Source of the DNA: Calamus simplicifolius
Taxonomy: Eukaryota; Streptophyta; Magnoliopsida; Arecales; Arecaceae
Assembly: GCA_900491605.1 (NCBI GenBank)
Contig: UESW01004240.1
Span: 166,349 to 230,348, forward strand
DNA length: 64,000 nucleotides
Reading direction: 5' to 3'
Shown: piece after piece, positions 38,397-48,431 of the stretch
Layout of the letters: each line of letters opens with the position of its first letter
Numbering within the stretch: the first letter of the stretch is position 1
Notes under the pieces: generated by a model
The model's database searches: none
Told to the model about the DNA's origin: nothing
The model's input: only the letters and a program-made list of their open reading frames with translations
Translations under genes and position numbers: made by a program

Positions 38397-38814
38397 CGTG
38401 TCGGCACCCTCAAGCTCAAGACCTGCGGATTCCAATCAATAGAGTTTCCTGGGGGGTAGGTCATCAACCCTGCAGAAGGAGACCAATTTTTTTAAAGAAA
38501 GAGGCACCTGAGCCTGGCCCAAGCACCCTCTGGTCACCCTCCAGGGTTAAAGGCTCCCGAGCATGGTTGAATCCCAGCGACTCTCGGGTCATCCTCCGGG
38601 GTTCAAAAGTTTCTTGACGGCCTCAACTTTGCCTCATCGGCTTATCTTTGCCTCAACGGCTAACTGACGAGCATCCCCCCAAAAAATTAGCGTACGCTGC
38701 TTTGATTGGCGGGCGTGAGGTCATCAATTTGCCTCTAAAAATTTTTTTGAAGTTCTACACTCCTTTCGCTTAGCTGATGCGGGGCGCGCAAGCTCAAGGA
38801 GTGTGGGGGGCATT

Positions 38815-40669
38815 TGATGGGGCCAATTGACTCCATGAAAAATAAAATTTTTGGACGGCCCACCTTGATCTTGGCGTCGACCGTGGCCCGCTTCGACCTC
38901 AACGTCCGTGACGGCCCACCTCAGCAATCGGCCTTGCCCCGCTCGGTCACCTCGGCCCCAATGGCCGACGGCTCCAATGGCCGACGGCTCCATGGCCGAT
39001 GGCCCCAATGGCCGACAGCTCCAAAGGCCGACACCTCCAAGACTGACGACCCAAAAGGCCGACACCTCCACGACCGACGGCTCCAAGGCCGACGGCCCCA
39101 AAGGCCGATACCTCCATGGCCGGCACTTCCATCCCAGCCGGCCCCGCCTGATCCAAGTCGGCCCCGACACTCTCATCCCGGCCGGCCCCGCCTCATCCCA
39201 GTCGGCCCTGGCACCCTCATCCTAGCCAGCCCCGTCTGATCCAAGTCGACCCCGGCGCTTCCATCCCGACCGGCCCCGACTGATCCAAGTCGGCCCCGAC
39301 GCTTCCATCCCGGCCGGCCTCGCCTGATCCAAGTCGGCCTCGGCGCTTTCATCCCGACCGGCCCCGCCTGATCCAAGTCGGGCCCGGCGCTTCCACCCCA
39401 GCCGGCCCTGCCTGATCCAAGTCGGCCATGACACTCTCATCCCGGCCGGCCCTGCCTGATCCAAGTCAGCCCCGGCACTTCCATCCCAGCCGGCCCCGCC
39501 TGATCCAAGTCGGCCCCGGCACTCTTATCCTGGCTGGCCCCGCCTGATCCAAGTCGGCCCCGGCACCTTCCTAGCCGGCCCCGGCGTGTCCAAGCTAGGC
39601 GGCCCCGGCACCTCCCAGCCGGCTCCGGCACCTCCCAACCGGCCCCGGCATCTTCTCAGGCGGCCCGGCATCTTCTTAGCCGGCCCCTACTTCTCCAAGT
39701 GAGTCGGTCCCGACACTTCCCCGGTCGGCCCGACTCGGCCCCGGCGTCTCCAGTTCCGCCGAGTCGACCAAGGCCATCCCCGGCCAGCCCGACTCGGCCC
39801 CAGCGTCTCCAGTTCCGCCGAGTCAGCCAAGGCCATCCCCAGCCGGCCCGACTCGGCCCCGGCATCTCCAGTTTCGCCGAGTCGGCCAAGGCCATCCCCG
39901 GCCAGCCTTACTCGGCCCCGACGTCTCCAGTTCCACCGAGTCGGCCAAGGCCATCCGTGGCCAACCCGACTCGGCCCCGACGCCTCCAAGTCTGTCAATT
40001 CGGCCCCGCCCCGGCACTGCCTTGCCAGCGGGATTGGCCCCAGCCATCTCGGGTCGACCTGGCTCGGCCCTGATAAGTCGAGATTTCTCAGTTCCCGCTA
40101 GATCAGCCCCAGCATGGCCCTATCAGTTCAGGGCGCCACCTCTCTGACGCACGCCGCCTGACAGCGCCAGATCCAGCAACCCACTGGCAACGCTGGTGAT
40201 GGGACAAGACCCACCTACCAAACAGTCCTGCTGTCTGATGGGACTTAGCCCACCAATCGCCGCTTTCTCTCTTTCCGATGGGACAAGACCCACCAACCAG
40301 CGCAGATTCACGCACCATGCAAGAACTCCGCAGATATTCCCTCCTTACACAATCCCACATGATCATGCCAGGGTCAACCCCTATAAAAAGGTGAATCCAC
40401 CCAGTAAACAAGTATGCGCGATAATCCCCAAAATCGCTGCCTTAGCATTCATGAAGGAATCCCTCCTCCGGGAGACCTCCTTTCTCATACTAAAAAGGGC
40501 TCACTCGAGCCCCTCTTCAGCTGTGACCTCAGTTACTGACTTGGGCATCGGAGGGTCTCACCGGAGGATCCCCTCCGGTCTTGGGACTTCTTTGCAGGCA
40601 ACCTGGTGAAGCGAGGATTCGAGAAGCACTTCATTCCCGATGTCCAGGATTGGCGACCGGGCGTCATCA
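38815..40669 (+). repeat. 3' LTR (1855 bp) of the gag-only retrotransposon
   Basis: The same ends as the 5' LTR, but about 194 bp longer. I count about 10 copies of the 44-bp unit and 4 of the 59-bp unit, against 8 and 3 in the 5' LTR; small insertions explain the rest (for example near 40550). Many point differences from the 5' LTR indicate the insertion is not recent. Confidence 0.92.
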
Positions 40670-40674
40670 ACATC

Positions 40675-41493
40675 CAATCATCTGCAGTGTCCAATTTCTT
40701 CCCTCTTAAGGCAAAAGGACATCCACACTTCTTAATGCCACTGGCCCTGGTCTTTGATCCCTTTTTCTTGATGTGTTTACTTTTGCAAGTACCGCTCCTC
40801 TCGCAAGAAAAAATAATTCTTGGTTTCTTAACATTGCTGCCCGAATCGGATTTTTTAATAATAACGACAAATCCATTCCTCTTTCCGACTTTCCGGCACC
40901 AATTACACATTTCTTCTCTATTTTTGAATATCTATAAAATAAATAGTTTTATATTGGTAGACAATTTTAAACATTGCTCAATCAAATAATACGAAAATAA
41001 ATGCAATTAAATTTTACCTCGTAAGTTGTAAATTTATTTGTGTAATCCATTACACAATCGGAGCCAATCACGCTGCATTCGGTCGAAGCATCATTCTGCA
41101 CGATCAAATAATAATTTTAAACCCTAATCATAATTAATCAAAAAAAATAGAGAATAAACATTCTGTTTGGCCACTCAGGGCCGAACAGATTTTTTCTGTT
41201 CGGCCCTGTATGGCCGAACATATTGCTTCTGTTCGGCCATGTGTGGCCGAACAGAGGATTTCTGTTCGGCCACACAAGGCCGAACAGAAGCAATCTTTCT
41301 TCCGAACAGAAGAAAGATTTCTTCTGTTCGGCCATGGTGGGCCAAACATATTTACGTTGTTCGGCCCTGTGTGAGCTCTGTTCGGCCACACAGGGCCGAA
41401 CAACGCACGAACCGTGAAACAAAATGATGACGGATCGCACGCACTAACCTTTGCGACCGTAGCACCTTCATAAATTATTAATTGCTTGTCCAT
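40675..41493 (-). pseudogene. MULE transposase N-terminal part with FAR1 domain
   Basis: On the - strand, a first exon-like piece starts at 41493 (MDKQLIIYEGATVAK), followed by an intron holding the palindrome array. A second piece near 41105-41023 reads ASTECSVIGSDCVMDYTNKF and ends at a GT donor. A third at about 40940-40675 carries the FAR1 zinc-binding domain: CNWCRKVGKRNGFVVI, RIIFSCERSGTC and KKCGCPFALRGKKL, then DTADDWML at the insertion point. It continues at 34412. FAR1-type MULE transposases are the source of the domesticated FAR1/FHY3 light regulators. The catalytic half is missing from this element. Confidence 0.85.
41160..41402. repeat. Right subterminal array of GGCCGAACA palindromes
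   Basis: About 13 TGTTCGGCC/GGCCGAACA half-sites are arranged as tandem inverted pairs around 6-base loops (for example TGTTCGGCC-ATGTGT-GGCCGAACA). It is better preserved than the left array at 31650-31845. Confidence 0.92.
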
Positions 41494-41576
41494 TGCTTGA
41501 TTTCAACCTTAAATCGCTTCAATCGACGATCTACTGAAGATCCGGAGTGAGGCAGGCGGGAGGAAGGTAGCAGGGG

Positions 41577-41637
41577 CTCGGGGGGCTGTTTGGGGGGCTC
41601 GGGGGGCTGTTTGGGGGGCTCTTGAGGGGGGGAGGCT
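41577..41637 (+). other. G-run cluster with G-quadruplex potential
   Basis: Five runs of six or more G are separated by short CTGTTT and CTC spacers near the right end of the MULE. The pattern meets the usual G-quadruplex sequence rule. Function unknown. Confidence 0.7.
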
Positions 41638-41709
41638 GTTTAGTAGGTAGGGATATTTTGGTCCAAAAAATTTAAGGGTAAAAAGGCCATTTTTTTACTT
41701 TGGCGTGGG

Positions 41710-41749
41710 GGGCTCCTCAGCAATATTCGCGGGCTAAATAGAAGCTCCC
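41710..41749 (-). repeat. Right terminal inverted repeat of the MULE
   Basis: It ends GAAGCTCCC at 41749; the reverse complement pairs with 31213-31252. The target duplication CGCGGAAAC follows at 41750-41758. Confidence 0.85.
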
Positions 41750-41758
41750 CGCGGAAAC
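41750..41758. repeat. Right 9-bp target duplication of the MULE
   Basis: CGCGGAAAC, identical to 31204-31212. Confidence 0.93.
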
Positions 41759-42124
41759 CGACCCAATCCAACCGCAGAGTGCCCTTTGGGCGCACGTAAA
41801 TTAACCGTACATTATTATTATGCATGTCGAGATCCAATGAATTTAATTGCGTAGTCGCACATGCGCATAACAAATTTGCGCACTAGATATATGTTTGTTG
41901 TATTATTCTTCGATGCAGTAAGCCTTTCCCTTTTAATAAGAAAAATATAAAAAATGCTTGCTGCAAGAATGATGTAGCAAGCGAACATATAGATAGATCA
42001 TATGTTTATATTATCATTCATGCCAAAATTCAACAAGCCTTATTGCGTACATAATTATGTGTTTGGATTAGCGACTGGTCCATTGGCTAACGGCCCTCTT
42101 ACATAATTATTGGCATATCCATTT

Positions 42125-42399
42125 AGGTAGTATTTGATAGCCTAAAAACTATCACTGGATAAATGTACAGGATAGCATTTATCCAGAGGATAGCTGAGGG
42201 AATAAGCACCTTTTTAAAATTACAAGTCTGTTATCAAAGGATAACTTTAGTTGTTCCTAGGTTCCCTAGGGAATAAGTTCAGAGGATAATCTATAGTTAA
42301 ACGTGGGTTATTCCCTCTGGTTAAATTTTTTCAGACCTATCCCCTTTAGCTATAGTATTTGAGAATATCTCTCCTTATCCCCTATATCAAACACTGCCT
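42125..42399. repeat. MITE-like element with AGGYAGTRTTTGATA ends
   Basis: AGGTAGTATTTGATA at 42125-42139 pairs with the reverse complement of 42385-42399 (AGGCAGTGTTTGATA) at 13 of 15 positions. The 275-bp interior has inverted GGATA/TATCC words. No coding potential; target duplication not clear. Confidence 0.6.
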
Positions 42400-42778
42400 T
42401 AAAAATTTCTTAGTAGTTAACCTAAATAAGACTTTGAGACAGCTCTCGAGTCTAGCTATTGGAAAACCTCCCCTCCCATTCAAAGGAGACCTCAGTTCCT
42501 TAATGCGTTTTAGGATTGACACTAAAGACTTGTTGATCTAGATCAAACTCAGGTTCTATCCGTGTCAACACATGGACCCATAAAACTCTCTGGATCCTAG
42601 CTCAAACTTGGGCTCGAACAGCTATGCTTAGTAGTATATGATGTACGTACGTCTTCATTCTTTTGACATTTATTATGATGCTTATGAAATATGCTATAAA
42701 ACTAGGACGCTGGTCGCTGGGTTTCACGGACAAAGTATAGTCTTTATGCACAAGAATGCGTATCCTAGCTTCACATCT

Positions 42779-44450
42779 CTATTTTTTTGTTATAAACGGA
42801 CGATCACATCAGTCTAGCGTGAGTCAAATTCGACATATCAGAGTACAAAATCTAAAATAGAACCGTGGGACATAAAAACCCAGTCTCTAGAGCCACAAAC
42901 CAGAATGATAGGCAGCCTGGAAAGCAACCCAGTCAGCTGTTGAATTGGCTTCGCGGTAAATATGCCGAACCTAGACACTATAGGCTTGCTGGAACATCGT
43001 CCTGATGTCACATAACAAAGGGTTATTGGGTAGAGGGTCGCCGGAGTCCTGCTGGAGCCAGCGCACCACAATGATAGAGTCCCCCTCGATAATAAGATGG
43101 CGCATGCCCAGAGTGCGGATAGCATAAGATATGCCAGCCCACGCTGCATATAACTCAGCTAGTGGCATTGATAGGTCAAGAGAACCAAAACCACCAGCCG
43201 CAATCATCGCCCCATCCGATCCACGAATCACAAAAGCTGAACCAGCTAGACAGCTTTGAACACTGCCATCAAAGTTGATTTTGACAGACCCTAGTGGGAG
43301 GAGTTCCTAGGATCGATAAAGACCGTATGCTGGTGCGCTGCCGAGGTAGCAGGGGAATCCCATATGCTAAGTCTATCATCATCAATGTCTGACTGGTGGA
43401 GCATGTACTCAGCAGAGAGGGATAGAGCTGTCCTAAGAATCTTGTGGGGAGGGTTCCTCACATCTGAAAAAAATATGCCTATTCCGAGATAGCCAAACCT
43501 CATGAGCAATATAAGCAGCAATAGAGCACAGCCGACGGGTGCCCCTCCGCTCATCCTGTCGAATCACCCTCATAAAAGAAGTATGAGAAGGGCCACTGCT
43601 ATCACCCCAGGACTGATAACTAGCTATCTACCAGACCCTTCTGACTCTGTCACAAGTAAAAATAGCATGATCCACAGTCTCCTCCTCCAGCCCGCATAAA
43701 GGGCACGTAGGTTGGATCAACATACCCCTACGCGAGAGTAGAGAGCTAGTGGGAAGGCAATCCTAAGCCAGCTTCCAGATGAACAGCCGCACTCTATAGT
43801 GAATGGGAAGCTTCCAGATCCAAGAGACATGCACCATTTGCCTAGACTGTGGCCTGTACTCTTGTATAAGATCCCTAACCGAAGCACGAGACATGAAGGA
43901 TTTGCTCCATAGTCTGATGTCCGATGCACAGTCCGCAATTAGAGGAATGGAAAGAATGCACCGGGATAGCTCCACCCCAAAGAGAGTAGCAACACGGGAG
44001 GTATTCCAGACTGTCCGATCCTAAGCGATTAAGTCAGTAACTCTCATGCCGCTGGTAATGTCAGTGCTTACAAAGGTAGGCCACCGAGACAATGGAAGAT
44101 CAGCCAATCATGTATCCCTAAGCACATCAACAGAAGCTCCATCTCCAATCATCAAGGAGACACGAGATAGCATAGTCGGAGCATGATGACATACCTCTTT
44201 CCAGAAAAAAGAGTAGGCACGAGTAGACTGGGGAGGCGTATAAGAGGTCCAATCACCATACTTTGCACGCATAAATAAGCTCCATAAACAGTCTGGATCA
44301 AGAAGAAATCTCGTAGCGTGCCTAGTAGTCAATGCTTCCCTCCTCACAGTGAGGGATTGGATCTCAAGTCCTCCCTCGAAAATTGGCATACAAATAATAT
44401 CCCAAGCCATCAGGTGAATACCATGACCATCCTGCATAGATCCCTAAAAG
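42779..44450 (-). mobile_element. 3' end of an L1-type LINE (RVT zinc-binding and RNase H domains)
   Basis: On the - strand the element reads the typical end of plant L1 ORF2. It has HLMAWDIICMPIFEGGLEIQ and DCLWSLFMRAKYGDW, a zinc-binding region (FIWKLA, RRGMLIQPTCPLCGLEEETV), then RNase H with AAGGFGSLDLSMPLAELYAA and LIIEGDSIIVVRWLQQ. Frameshifts and stops split it into several frames. It ends near 42790 with a short A-rich tail. The endonuclease and most of the reverse transcriptase are absent, as expected for 5' truncation. Confidence 0.85.
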
Positions 44451-45184
44451 AAGTCTCTGAACCATCTCTCGATTTATGGTAAAGGATCTATTCTTTTCTT
44501 ATCTTTTTTTAGATCGCTAAAAATTTAACTATATACAGATTTAATCATATATATTTTTGGATTATTTTTAAAAAATAAATAAATCATCCAGTTGCTTATG
44601 TGTTCATGACACAGTTAGATTTGCAGGTTGTTGGATTGTTAATAGTAAAAAAAAAGAAAGAAAGATGGGTCCAAAAACACTATGAACTTAACCAAGGAGG
44701 AAAGGACTTTGTGCATCGGACGCGGTGCAAGTTGCATACATCACGCGCGGTGATTGATCGAGCACGAGTATAACTATTTGTGTCAAAAAAAAATTCATTC
44801 TTTCGTGCACCACATATGCAATTTGCACATGTGTGCGGCCAATACAAACTCCCACTAGGCCTTTCGCAACTTTTCGGGGCTTTTAGCACCTCATGCGGGA
44901 TCAAATATATATATATAATAAAAGGGGTAATGTTCTAGCGGATTCCGATCCTGTGAGCATGAGTAACCTCCTTCTATGTGGTTTATTGGTTCCATAAAGC
45001 AAAGCTTTATCCATTAGGATAAATTATTTTTTCTGTTATAAAGATTGAGTTGGAACCACAAAATAACATATCATTATTTTTTAAAAAAGGTTCAATCAAA
45101 TTCAAATTAATGATATTTTTATGCCTAATAAATCTGTCCATCGTTCAAAATTAAACTAATTGAAACAAAATATCACTAAAGTGA
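44451..45184. other. Spacer between LINE and copia remnants
   Basis: AT-rich sequence. The - strand frame at 44904-44680 has no recognisable domain. Nothing else supported. Confidence 0.4.
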
Positions 45185-48100
45185 CCTCTCTTGTGTAGAT
45201 AGTTCATGAAGGATGTTGAATGTTGAGTATGTGTATATTTCATGCGGGTATTAATCGGCCCAAAGGAAGGTTAATGCTTGGCCGAACTACACATATGTGT
45301 GATGGTAAACACGTAACGATTATAAGGATTTACATGTGAGTAATAAGTCGATCCAAAGATAGATTTATTATTTGGCATGCATTATTGTTAGTGTTTGATC
45401 ATTACAACAAAAGTACCACTAGCAGTTAATATTACTATCTAAAGACTTGATATTAATGTTGCACTGGGTATCTTGAGATGTGATTTACCATTATTTGAAT
45501 TTATTGATATTTAGTATTAATTATTTATATGAGCATGTTATTTATGTATTACTTTTATTTTGCAGCTAATGTTGCTAATATTTCTGCTAACCTCACTTCA
45601 GTGCCGGTCCTTAATGGTAATAACTTCAAGGGTAAGGATAAAGGCAAGAAAATAAAGAATAAGGCTGCTAAGGGTCCAGCAAAGAAGAAACAAAATCAGG
45701 ATAAAGATAGTTGTTTCTTCTGCAATAAGCCTGGACATATTAAGAAGGAATGTTCCAAGTATCATGCATGGCATGAAAGAAAGGTACATTTCTTAATTTG
45801 GTATGTTCTGAAGTGAATATATCTTTAGTACTTAGAAACACTTGGTGGTTAGATTCTGGTGCTACTACTAACATCAGTGTTTCAATGGAGGGTTGCCTAA
45901 GCTACCGAAGGCCAACTGATGCTGAAAGACGCATTTATATGGGAGATGGCAAGTCGATAGATGTGAAGGCAATTGGGCATTTTAAATTGTTATTAAGTTC
46001 TGGTTATTATTTGGATTTGATAGACACTTTTGTAGTACCGTTATTTAGACGGAATTTGGTTTCTATTTTAGCTTTTGACAATTTAGGATATTGTTGTTCA
46101 TTTGAAAATAGTCAGTTTAGTCTTTCGTTAAATTCAAATATTATCGGAACTGGTTCTCTTATGGTGTATGACCATCTATATTTGCTTGATACTGTTGCTT
46201 CTTATAATAAAGCCCTGAATATGAAATCAAGAGGTACTAAGCGTAAAATTTGCAATGAAAATTCAGAAACATTATGGCATAAGCGATTAGGTCACATCTC
46301 TAGAAATAGAGTTGAACGACTTGTGTCAGATGAAAATTTGGATTCTCTTGATTTTACAGACTTTAATGTTTGTATTGATTGCATTAAGGGCAAACAGACC
46401 AAAATAAAGAAATTGGGTGCATATAGAACTATGGATGTCTTAGAGTTGATACATACGGATATTTGTGGACCATTTCCTACACCTTCTTGGAATGGTCAAC
46501 AATATTTTGTATTATTTATAGATGATTAATCAAGATATGCATACATATTTCTTATTCATGAAAAGTCCCAAGTTTTGGACGTGTTCAAATCATTTAAAGC
46601 TGAAGTTGAGCTTTAACTCAACAAAAGGATTAAAGGAGTCAGATCTGACCGTGGTGGTGAATATTACGGTAGATATGACAGATCAGGTGAACAATGTCCA
46701 GGACCAATTGCCAAATACCTAGAGGAGTGTGGAATTGTCCTACAATACATCATGCCAGGGTCACCTAGCATGAATGATGTAGCTGAAAGACGAAATAGGA
46801 CTCTTAAGGATATGGTAAGGAGTATGATTTATCATTCTACCTTACCATAGTCACTATGAGAAGAGGCACTAAAGATAGCAGCCTACATTCTGAATAGAGT
46901 ATCAACTAAAGCAGTTGTCAAAACATCTTATGATCTTTGGATAGGACAAAAGCCTAGTCTAAAGCATTTTCATGTTTGGGGATGTCTAGCTGAGGCAAGG
47001 CCTTATAGGATACATGAAAAGAAATTGGACTCTAGGACAGTGAGTAGCTATTTTGTTGGGTATTCTGAGCGATCCAGGGGTTACAAGTTTTATGATCCCA
47101 AATCAAGGATAATTTTTGAGACAGAAACTGTAACGTTCTTTGAGGATATTGAGTTTGGGGGGAGAAATAAAGTTAGAAACTTTGTCTTTGAGGATGAATT
47201 AGAACCTACTACTCTTGTTGAAGAGCAATTAGTTCCTATTCCTATAATTGCTTTTGATAATGATCAAGTTACAATTCCAAAACAATAAGAAATTATTGTT
47301 CAACCCTCAGAGGTACAAACTCAATAACCTCAAGAACAAGTGCCTTTGCGGCGATCCACTAGAGAAAGGAAGAATGCTATTCCACATGATTATATAGTGT
47401 TTCTTCAGGAACATAAGGAAAATAATGGCGTGATGGAAGATAATCCTGTCAACTTCCTTCAAGCCATATAAGGTTCCAATTCAGAAAAGTGGATTGAAGC
47501 AATGAAAGAAGAGTATAAGTCTATGCAAGATAATAAAGTTTGAGAACTTATCCATTACCAGAAGGTGTGAAACCCATTGGTTGCAAATGAATTTTTAAGA
47601 CCAATCAGGATTCAAAGGATAATGTGGAAAGGCATAAAGCTCGTCTTGTGGCTAAAGGCTATACTCAAAAGTAAGGGATTAACTTTAAAGAGACCTTATC
47701 TCCAATTTCATCGAAGGACTCTATTAGGATAATCATGGCTCTTGTTGCACAGTATGATATGGACTCCATCAAATGGATGTCAAGATGATGTTTCTCAATG
47801 GAGACATTGATGAGACAATTTATATGGTGCAACAAGAAACTTTGTGTCAGGAGACTCAAAGAAAATGGTTTGCAAATTGACAAAATCCATTTATGGGTTA
47901 AAGCAAGCTTCTCGTCAATGGTACCATAAATTTCATCAAATAATTCTCTTCTTTAATTTTAAAGTGAATGCAGTTGATGATTGCGTTATCACAAGTTCAG
48001 TGGGAGTAATACATTTTTTTGGTTTTGTATATGGATGGCATTTTGCTTGCCACAAATGATATAGGCATGTTGCACGAAACCAAGAGATTTCTATCAAGTA

Positions 48101-48380
48101 ATTTTCAAATGAAAGATCTTGGTGACACCTCTTTATATTGAAAATCTAGATACATCGAGATCGTTCTTAGAGTATCCTTGGATTATCAAAAAGGAGCTAT
48201 ATTGATAAAGTACTTAAGAGATTTGACATGCAAAATTGCAAACCAGGTGATACCCCTGCAGCTAAAGGAGATAAATTCAGTATTAATCAGTGCCCAAAAG
48301 GAAACCTTGAAGTTGAAGAGATACAGAAGATTTCTTATGCTTCGGTTGTAGGGAGTCTAATGTATCCATGTTTTTAGAAG
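45185..48380 (+). mobile_element. Truncated, degenerate Ty1/copia retrotransposon
   Basis: Domains come in copia order. The gag remnant has ANISANLTSVPVLNGNNFK and then directly a basic stretch and a CCHC knuckle CFFCNKPGHIKKEC. Protease follows (WWLDSGATTNISV), then integrase (LWHKRLGHISRNRVERLV, CIKGKQTK, LELIHTDICGPFPTPSWNG, GVRSDRGGEYYGR, SPSMNDVAERRNRTLKDMV) and HVWGCLAEARPYR with SYFVGYSERSRGYKFYDP. Reverse-transcriptase pieces (SIYGLKQASRQWYHKF) run to about 48.37 kb, where the sequence breaks in the RNase H approach. Several frameshifts and stops are present. No LTR pair was found. 45185-45540 looks like its leader or gag-flanking sequence, and that extent is a guess. Confidence 0.85.
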
Positions 48381-48431
48381 TAGACGATCATCTATGTGAT
48401 GCCAAGCAGTTGCTTGGATGAGGTTGGAGCA

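Larger units (their letters stand above)
34413..40669 (+). mobile_element. Gag-only LTR retrotransposon (TR-GAG-like), nested in the MULE
   Basis: Two LTRs start TGATGGGGCCA and end GGGCGTCATCA, with an exact 5-bp target duplication ACATC. A primer-binding-like TTGGCGCGCCAGGTAGGGG follows the 5' LTR and a G-rich polypurine-like tract (GAGTGTGGGGGGCATT) precedes the 3' LTR. The 2.7-kb interior holds only gag, then a 24-bp minisatellite. No protease, reverse transcriptase, RNase H or integrase signature is seen in any frame. This is the layout described for TR-GAG elements, which rely on related autonomous Ty3/gypsy elements. Gag itself carries stops, so this copy is dead. Confidence 0.92.
31213..41749. 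mobile_element. Mutator-like element with PMD gene and partial transposase
   Basis: The left end GGGAGAGGCTATTTGGACCG aligns with the reverse complement of the right end GGGAGCTTCTATTTAGCCCG; about 30 of the first 40 bases match, including AGGAGCCC at 33-40. Identical 9-bp flanks CGCGGAAAC prove a single insertion. Inside are a plant-mobile-domain gene (+ strand, decayed) and the FAR1-type N-terminal half of a MULE transposase (- strand), which ends before any DDE domain. An LTR retrotransposon is nested at 34413-40669. Both subterminal regions carry arrays of TGTTCGGCC/GGCCGAACA palindromes. Without the nested insertion the element is about 4.3 kb. It cannot move by itself. Confidence 0.92.

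Noticed and set aside
37881..38617. Two long overlapping frames of 8-residue repeats
   Set aside because: Produced by the 24-bp minisatellite, whose period keeps all frames open; no start context or conserved domain.
41160..41402. Repeat-spacer look of the GGCCGAACA array (CRISPR-like)
   Set aside because: The half-sites alternate in orientation with 6-base loops, the genome is a plant, and the array is mirrored at the other end of a transposon.
44930..48400. LTR pair for the copia element
   Set aside because: I searched for a direct repeat on both sides of the copia remnant and found none; the 3' end is cut off inside the pol region.
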